Positions 25,099 through 29,611 of a stretch of 29,611 nucleotides of DNA are shown here, piece by piece; the stretch's first letter is position 1; the number at the start of each line of letters is the position of its first letter. The notes below the pieces were generated by a model. It was not told the DNA's origin. It was given only the letters and a program-made list of their open reading frames with translations, and ran no database searches. A program made the position numbers and the translations under genes. This DNA comes from JALORV01 sp035498175 (lineage in GTDB: Bacteria > Pseudomonadota > Gammaproteobacteria > Burkholderiales > Burkholderiaceae_F): contig DATKAJ010000091.1 of NCBI GenBank assembly GCA_035498175.1, positions 1 through 29,611 on the forward strand, given 5' to 3'.

Positions 25099-25745
25099 TC
25101 CAGCATCACCCCGGCGATGAACTCCTGCTGCCGCTGGCCGCAGGCCGCCTGAGCGCCGGCCAGGCCGCGGTCGTCGGCACGCATCTGGAAGGTTGTGCTG
25201 TATGCCGCACGCGGCTGCACACGCTGCAGGCACTCGGCGGCGCGTTACTCATTGAGGCCGAGCCGATTGCGCTCGAAGCCGGCGCGTGGGAGCGCACGCT
25301 CCAGCTCGTCGATCAGCCGGCCCCGATACGGCCGGGACCCACGGCACGGTCGCGTCCCGAGCTTCCCGACGGCATGGCGTGGCCCGCGAGCCTGCGCGCG
25401 TGCGACATCGGTGCGTGGCGCTGGATGGGACCGGCCATGCACTATGCGCGGGTCGCCGTGCCACACGAGCCAGCCGCCTCGATGTACCTGCTGCGGATCG
25501 GTGAAGGGCGCAGCCTGCCGCGACATACGCACGGCGGAATTGAACTGACGCAGGTGCTGTGCGGCTCGTTCGATGACGGGCGCGCAAACTTCGGGCCAGG
25601 CGATTTCGACGCCGCCGACGAGTCCGTCCACCATCAGCCGGTCGTTCGACCCGGCGCAACGTGCATCTGTCTTGCCTACGTGGGCGCGCGCCTGCAGTTC
25701 GATGGGCGGATCGCCTCGATGATCGGCGGCTGGATCGGGATATAG
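25095..25745 (+). CDS. chrR: ChrR-type zinc-binding anti-sigma factor with cupin domain
   Basis: 216 residues. The N-terminal zinc anti-sigma domain has His5, His30, Cys34 and Cys37, the same spacing as His6/His31/Cys35/Cys38 of R. sphaeroides ChrR. The C-terminal cupin has HTHGGIE then a His 36 residues after the first His, matching the second zinc site (His141, His143, Glu147, His177). Both sites intact argues for a working stress-sensing ChrR rather than a degenerate relative. It inhibits the ECF sigma and lets it go on singlet oxygen. The start ATG overlaps the sigma stop (ATGA at 25095-25098). Five bases separate its stop from the convergent DUF2177 gene. Confidence 0.95.
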   Translation: MIQHHPGDELLLPLAAGRLSAGQAAVVGTHLEGCAVCRTRLHTLQALGGALLIEAEPIALEAGAWERTLQLVDQPAPIRPGPTARSRPELPDGMAWPASLRACDIGAWRWMGPAMHYARVAVPHEPAASMYLLRIGEGRSLPRHTHGGIELTQVLCGSFDDGRANFGPGDFDAADESVHHQPVVRPGATCICLAYVGARLQFDGRIASMIGGWIGI

Positions 25746-25750
25746 CTACT

Positions 25751-26158
25751 TCAGGCGCCCCCCGCATGGCTGGCGCGATAGCCGGCCCAGGCGCTCGCAG
25801 CGGTAACAAACGCACCCCAGCACAGGTCGACGGCGGTGACATGCCATGGCCAGCCGATAACGGTAGCCTGGTTTGTCAGATCGTAGGTCGCATAAGCAAC
25901 CAGTCCAAAGAACGCTCCGCGCAGAAGGGCATCTCGTCCGCTGAGGGAAGGCGACACCGCGAAGAACACCACGCCGCACAGGTAGATCGCGTAGAAGATG
26001 GCCGCAGCTAGCACATCGAAATCGGCGCGCATCACATGTCCAAGCGCCGGACGGTAAAGGCGCGCCGCCATCGTCGTGAGCCAAGCGGCGTCGAGCAGCA
26101 GGAAAACGCAAGCGGTCGCGGCGAACGCGATGGCGAAGCGACGGACGATCGATTTCAC
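25751..26158 (-). CDS. DUF2177 family membrane protein
   Basis: 135 residues with four hydrophobic segments. DUF2177 marks are VFLLLDAAWLTTMAARLYRP near the start, IFYAIYLCGVVFFAVSP, GAFFGLVAYATYDLTNQATV, and WPWHVTAVDLCWGAFVTA. The role is unknown. It starts 9 bases after the DUF6134 stop and is surely co-transcribed with it. Its presence beside rpoE-chrR under the same promoter type makes it a regulon member. It converges on chrR. Confidence 0.92.
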   Translation of the reverse strand: MKSIVRRFAIAFAATACVFLLLDAAWLTTMAARLYRPALGHVMRADFDVLAAAIFYAIYLCGVVFFAVSPSLSGRDALLRGAFFGLVAYATYDLTNQATVIGWPWHVTAVDLCWGAFVTAASAWAGYRASHAGGA

Positions 26159-26167
26159 GCGGGCGTC

Positions 26168-26842
26168 TCAGTTCAGTCGATAACTCAGGCGCCGGCCGTC
26201 GGACACGGTGGTGTCAAGGCCGACCCAGTGATCGCCGACGTACCAGACGTCGATCGCCTGTGGGAGCCCGCTGATGCGCAGGCCGCGCACCGCCTCCGAC
26301 TGAAGGTCACCGGGTATGGCTGAGGGGGTCGCCATGACGACCGTTTCGATGCGGCCACTGCCGGGGTCGAGCAGCTGCTTCTGCCGGGAAAGTGCCGGAT
26401 TCCAGTAGGCAAAGCTCATCACGCAACCGCTGGGCGGCGCAACCGGCGGAGACCGCCCGCCGCCTCTCACTTTCAGGTCGAAGCGGCCCTGCAGCACCTG
26501 CCCGAGGACCTCGGTGAGTTGACCGTTATCGTCGGTCCTGGCCTCGATGGCTGCCAGGCAGCCGCCCGTCCAGCGTTCGTTGACACGGTGCCGGTAGCGG
26601 TACAGCGGCACCCCGAGCACGCTGACATTGAACTGCGCCTCGCTGGTCAAGGCCAGAGACCCGTCGTCGGCACCTGCGAGCACAAAGCGATGCGTTCCGA
26701 TCGGTTTGCCATCCAGCCGCACGGCGAAGTTCCATTCGGCGGGCGGCGCTGCGGCGGCAGTGTGGTCGACACACGCCAGAACAAGCGCAACGGCGCACGT
26801 TGCACGCGCCGCGAAGGGGCTCCGGCTGGACTTTGCATGCAT
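26168..26842 (-). CDS. DUF6134 family exported protein
   Basis: 224 residues from ATG 26842. An earlier ATG at 26872 lies in the -10 of the promoter at 26872-26901 and cannot be the start. A signal peptide (SPFAARATCAVALVLACVDH, ending near HTAAAAPPA) precedes WNFAVRLDGKPIGTHRFVL, the opening of DUF6134, with VMSFAYWNPALSRQKQLLDP and WYVGDHWVGLDTTVSDGRRL-type strands after it. The fold is probably a lipid- or ligand-binding beta-barrel (inference). The protein should be periplasmic. It heads a two-gene operon with DUF2177 under a promoter of RpoE/ChrR form, so it probably belongs to the lipid response. Confidence 0.9.
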   Translation of the reverse strand: MHAKSSRSPFAARATCAVALVLACVDHTAAAAPPAEWNFAVRLDGKPIGTHRFVLAGADDGSLALTSEAQFNVSVLGVPLYRYRHRVNERWTGGCLAAIEARTDDNGQLTEVLGQVLQGRFDLKVRGGGRSPPVAPPSGCVMSFAYWNPALSRQKQLLDPGSGRIETVVMATPSAIPGDLQSEAVRGLRISGLPQAIDVWYVGDHWVGLDTTVSDGRRLSYRLN

Positions 26843-26871
26843 GGCAGGGCCTTGGCTGGGGCTTTCCGCCA

Positions 26872-26901
26872 CTCATACGCAACGGCCGCCAACTCAGATC
26901 A
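26872..26901 (-). promoter_or_regulatory. Third RpoE/ChrR-type promoter, before DUF6134-DUF2177
   Basis: On the minus strand TGATCT (26901-26896), an 18-base spacer and TATGAG (26877-26872). It has the same TGATC, spacing and TAxxAG frame as the two divergent promoters at 24348-24427, and it ends 29 bases before the DUF6134 start. The -10 differs more from the others, so this is the weakest of the three. Confidence 0.6.
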
Positions 26902-26958
26902 CTCGGCCCGCGCACCGCGCCCCCGGTCAAGGCCCGCCAAGCCGCGCGCCGTCGGCGG

Positions 26959-27474
26959 TCAGGTCACGGTCAGGGTCGCGGTTACTGTGTCGGTGAAGGT
27001 GCCCGCGCCGATGTTGAACTGGCCCGCGGGCACCGAGACGCAAAGCGAGAGGTTGCGGGCGCCGCCGGTTGCCGCGAACATCGAGGTCGCTGCGAGCGTA
27101 TTCGTGGCGTTCCATTCGGTCCCGGGCAAGGCCGGGCACGATGTCGTCGTGCCGCTGATGGTCGGACGGCTGATGTTGTAGTTCAGGTAGTCCGTGGTCA
27201 CCCCGTTGCGGAGACGCTTCTGCGTGCCGGCGGGGTTCACGCCGTTGTTGAGCGCGACCACGACCGTGGCGCAGCGTGTGCATGTCAGCGCCAGATTGTT
27301 TGCCGTGTTGTTGGTCTGGACCGCGAGATTCAGGGCGCCGAGGTTGACGGTCGCGTTGCCGACCGAGCACTGACTGGCGACAGTTGCACTGAGCGAGACC
27401 GTCTGTGCAGACGCGCCAAGCGGAATGGCGGCGAACAGCGGCACGAGCCATACGAAGCGTTTCGATCGATTCAT
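26959..27474 (-). CDS. Spore coat protein U (SCPU) domain secreted protein
   Basis: 171 residues from ATG 27474, preceded by AAGGAAC; a longer open frame upstream does not look coding. A signal peptide (FVWLVPLFAAIPLGASA) is followed by the SCPU domain: TVSLSATVASQCSVGNATVN, a long internal part with LNYNISRP, and the terminal FTDTVTATLTVT strand that ends such subunits. A CTRC motif (CxxC) occurs inside (residues about 84-87). SCPU proteins are usually pilin-like subunits of Csu-type chaperone-usher pili, but no chaperone or usher gene is in the window, so either the pilus genes are elsewhere or this is an orphan. It may be surface-exposed. Confidence 0.88.
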   Translation of the reverse strand: MNRSKRFVWLVPLFAAIPLGASAQTVSLSATVASQCSVGNATVNLGALNLAVQTNNTANNLALTCTRCATVVVALNNGVNPAGTQKRLRNGVTTDYLNYNISRPTISGTTTSCPALPGTEWNATNTLAATSMFAATGGARNLSLCVSVPAGQFNIGAGTFTDTVTATLTVT

Positions 27475-27930
27475 GGTGGGGTTCCTTGTTCGTGTTATGC
27501 CCACGCGCTTTCGGGGCGGGAGCGGCCCACGCAATCTATAGAACGAAGCGGAAATGGAACGGCGACCGACGCCTCGCGCCGTGCCGCTTATTGCCTCATC
27601 CGCGGTGTGTCGAGTCCCGCGCGAGCGCCTGATGAACGTGCGAAGAACACCGAAGCCGGTGTGGTCGCGGCCCGTCCGGAGCACCTCGACATCCCCGCGC
27701 GTCACCGCGGGACACCGGCTATGGCAACCGCTTTGGCCTTCTCTGCGTCGACTTCAGGACATTGAAGTTCATGCTGAATCCCAACGTCGCCTGCTTCCGG
27801 AAGGCGGCGCGACGAAACGCAGTCGCGTAGCGACGGTGCATCGGCAGCAACGCACGCATGGGGCGCTGTCGGCCCCGGCCCGGTGCGCATCCGGGTCCAG
27901 GGCAGATCAGCATCAGACTTTCAACAAAGG
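27475..27930. other. Intergenic region with no intact gene
   Basis: 456 bases between the SCPU gene and katG (both on the minus strand). I found no convincing full gene or RNA here. The minus strand near 27475-27540 contains the SCPU ribosome site and a TATAGA that could be a -10. The plus strand at 27711-27830 holds a peptide resembling the end of family 1 glycoside hydrolases, listed separately. The remainder shows nothing I can support. Confidence 0.5.
27711..27830 (+). pseudogene. Possible 3' remnant of a GH1 beta-glucosidase gene
   Basis: A 39-residue plus-strand stretch ending at TAG 27828-27830 begins DTGYGNRFGLLCVDFRTLK and ends FRKAARRNAVA. Full GH1 enzymes end with a similar GYxxRFGxxxVDFxTxxRTPKxSxxWFRxAxxRN pattern, here partly decayed (the RTPK and W positions are lost). 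No upstream NFEW or catalytic motif was seen in the same frame. It is therefore read as a fragment left by deletion, not a gene. The match is short. Confidence 0.35.
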
Positions 27931-29611
27931 TCACGCAAGGTCGAAACGGTCCAGGTTCATGACCTTGTTCCAGGCGGATACAAAGTCATCGACGAACTTC
28001 TTCTTGCCATCTGCGCTGCCGTAGACCTCGGCCAAGGCGCGAAGCTGCGAATTCGACCCGAAGACGAGATCGACCCGTGTTGCCGTCCACTTGAGCTCGC
28101 CCGTCTTGCGGTCGCGACCTTCGAACACTTCTCTGGCGTCCGTCAGCGGCTTCCACTGCGTGCCCATGTCGAGCAGGTTCACGAAGAAGTCACTGGTCAG
28201 CGCGTCCGGCCGCTGGGTGAACACACCGTGCCGGGTCTGGCCGACATTGGTGTTCAGGACACGCATGCCGCCAATGAGCGCGGTCATCTCCGGCGCGGTC
28301 AGCGTCAGCAACTGCGCCCGATTGACCAGGAGTTCCTCGGCCGGCACGGAGAACTTGCCCTTGAGGTAATTGCGGAATCCATCCGCGACGGGCTCGAGCA
28401 CGGCAAACGACGCTGCATCAGTCTGCGCCGCCGCTGCATCCGTGCGCCCCGCCGTGAACGGGACTATCACAGGGTGACCGGCATTCCTTGCCGCCTGCTC
28501 GACGGCTGCGCAGCCTCCCAGGACGATGAGGTCGGCCAGCGAGACCTTCTTGCCACCGGACTGAGCCGCGTTGAACTCGCCCTTGATTCCCTCCAGCGCC
28601 CTGAGTGCCTTCGCGAGTTGTTCGGGCTGGTTGACCTCCCAGTCCTTCTGCGGAGCGAGGCGGATGCGCGCGCCATTCGCGCCGCCGCGCTTGTCGGAGC
28701 CGCGGAACGTCGACGCCGACGCCCACGCCGTCGACACCAGCTGCGAAACCGTCAGCCCCGAGGCGAGGATCCTCGCCTTGAGAGCGGCGATGTCCTTCTC
28801 GTCGATCAGCTTGTGGTCGACCGCCGGGATCGGGTCCTGCCAGATCAGATCTTCGGCGGGGACTTCCGCGCCGAGATAGCGCGCACGTGGACCCATGTCG
28901 CGATGGGTCAGCTTGAACCAGGCCCGCGCGAACGCGTCGGCGAACTGGTCCGGGTTCTCCATAAAGCGCCGCGCGATCTTTTCGTAGGCGGGATCGAAGC
29001 GCAGTGAGAGGTCCGTGGTCAGCATCGCAGGGGAGATGCGCTTCGACTTGTCGTGCGCATGCGGTACCGTGCCGGCGCCCGCGCCACCCTTCGGCGTCCA
29101 CTGGTGCGCGCCGGCGGGGCTCTTCGTCAGTTCCCATTCGTAGCCGAACAGGTTCCAGAAGAAGTTGTTGCTCCACTTCGTGGGCGTGGTGGTCCAGGTG
29201 ACTTCGAGGCCACTGGTGATCGTGTCGGCGCCCCGGCCCGTACCGAAGCTGCTCGTCCAGCCGAGGCCCTGCGACTCGAGTTCGGCCGACTCCGGATCGG
29301 CCCCGACGTGCGTGGCGGCGCCCGCGCCGTGGGTCTTGCCGAACGTGTGCCCACCCGCGATCAGTGCAACCGTCTCCTCGTCGTCCATCGCCATGCGGCC
29401 GAATGTCTCGCGGATGTCCCTCGCGGCCGCAATCGGATCCGGGTTGCCGTTGGGGCCCTCCGGATTCACGTAGATGAGTCCCATCTGCACGGCGCCGAGT
29501 GGATTCTCGAGGTCGCGGTCGCCGGAGTAACGCTTGTCGTCCAGCCACTTGTTCTCGGAGCCCCAGTAGACATCCTCATCCGGCTCCCAAACGTCCTCGC
29601 GACCACCCCCG
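27931..29611 (-). CDS. katG: Catalase-peroxidase KatG, 5' end outside the window
   Basis: About 559 residues of the normal 720-730 are present; the frame is open to the right edge. KatG marks are MGLIYVNPEGPNGNPDP, with the Tyr that is part of the Met-Tyr-Trp adduct; RMAMDDEETVALIAGGHTFGK, with the adduct Met and the proximal heme His; and WTTTPTKWSNNFF. The C-terminal domain contains LVSTAWASASTFRGSDKRGG and SLADLIVLGG. The C-terminus WNKVMNLDRFDLA is normal. The enzyme breaks down hydrogen peroxide and peroxidises small substrates in the cytoplasm. The distal Arg/Trp/His lie outside the window. No OxyR-type site can be judged because the promoter is not seen. Confidence 0.97.
   Translation of the reverse strand, partial: GGGREDVWEPDEDVYWGSENKWLDDKRYSGDRDLENPLGAVQMGLIYVNPEGPNGNPDPIAAARDIRETFGRMAMDDEETVALIAGGHTFGKTHGAGAATHVGADPESAELESQGLGWTSSFGTGRGADTITSGLEVTWTTTPTKWSNNFFWNLFGYEWELTKSPAGAHQWTPKGGAGAGTVPHAHDKSKRISPAMLTTDLSLRFDPAYEKIARRFMENPDQFADAFARAWFKLTHRDMGPRARYLGAEVPAEDLIWQDPIPAVDHKLIDEKDIAALKARILASGLTVSQLVSTAWASASTFRGSDKRGGANGARIRLAPQKDWEVNQPEQLAKALRALEGIKGEFNAAQSGGKKVSLADLIVLGGCAAVEQAARNAGHPVIVPFTAGRTDAAAAQTDAASFAVLEPVADGFRNYLKGKFSVPAEELLVNRAQLLTLTAPEMTALIGGMRVLNTNVGQTRHGVFTQRPDALTSDFFVNLLDMGTQWKPLTDAREVFEGRDRKTGELKWTATRVDLVFGSNSQLRALAEVYGSADGKKKFVDDFVSAWNKVMNLDRFDLA

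Noticed and set aside
27902..27909. TGATCT on the minus strand near the 3' end of katG as a fourth ECF promoter
   Set aside because: No TAxxAG-like -10 at 18 bases and no suitable gene start downstream.

Overview
The window is about 29.6 kb of high-GC, gene-dense proteobacterial chromosome. Evidence for this includes a TonB-dependent receptor, a periplasmic-binding ABC system, short overlaps between genes, and an ECF sigma/ChrR anti-sigma pair. The gene set (DUF2946 plus TonB receptor operon, DUF2087-TadA, PxpBCA, many CFA-type lipid genes) looks most like Betaproteobacteria, probably Burkholderiales, but this is an inference from content. I see no rRNA, tRNA, CRISPR, IS element or integrase; the window looks like ordinary chromosome made of compact operons.

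Layout. (1) 1-3607, minus strand: an operon of a small DUF2946 protein, a TonB-dependent outer-membrane receptor and an exported Asp-box (sialidase-like) protein cut by the left edge. The DUF2946/TonB order matches the copper-responsive CruR/BfrG arrangement of Bordetella. (2) 3830-5773, minus: a membrane hybrid histidine kinase with no DNA-binding partner beside it. (3) 5983-10549, plus: a five-gene Liv/HAAT-type ABC importer. (4) 10566-13085, minus: pxpB-pxpC-pxpA, the prokaryotic 5-oxoprolinase. (5) 13201-14638: a TetR regulator divergent from a class II aldolase-family gene, with a TAGAC-N2-GTCTA palindrome inside the aldolase promoter. (6) 14651-16523, minus: an LD-carboxypeptidase and a DUF2087-TadA fusion; 16687-17439, plus: a TerC-family membrane protein. 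(7) 17538-26842: the most interesting part. A seven-gene minus-strand membrane-lipid operon (CFA-like methyltransferase, DUF2878, DUF1295, acyl-CoA desaturase, FAD oxidoreductase, DUF1365, CFA synthase) is divergent from an ECF sigma factor and its ChrR anti-sigma factor. A DUF6134-DUF2177 operon converges on them. (8) 26959-27474, minus: a lone spore-coat-U-type secreted protein. (9) 27475-27930: a non-coding stretch with a possible glycoside hydrolase family 1 remnant. (10) 27931 to the right edge, minus: katG, lacking its 5' end.

How they work together. ChrR keeps both zinc sites known from the singlet-oxygen sensor of Rhodobacter sphaeroides (H5/H30/C34/C37 and the HxHx3E...H cupin set). 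The sigma gene, the seven-gene lipid operon and the DUF6134-DUF2177 operon each carry the same promoter form, TGATC(C/T)-N18-TA(A/G/T)(A/G)AG. That fits the RpoE/ChrR type (TGATC...TAAG). The reading is one compact regulon in which singlet oxygen or related stress frees the sigma factor and remodels unsaturated membrane lipids, by methylation, desaturation and possibly furan-fatty-acid-like chemistry. The products of the extra genes (DUF2878, DUF1295, DUF2177, DUF6134, acyl-CoA desaturase) in this setting are unknown to me and are the best candidates for something not yet described.
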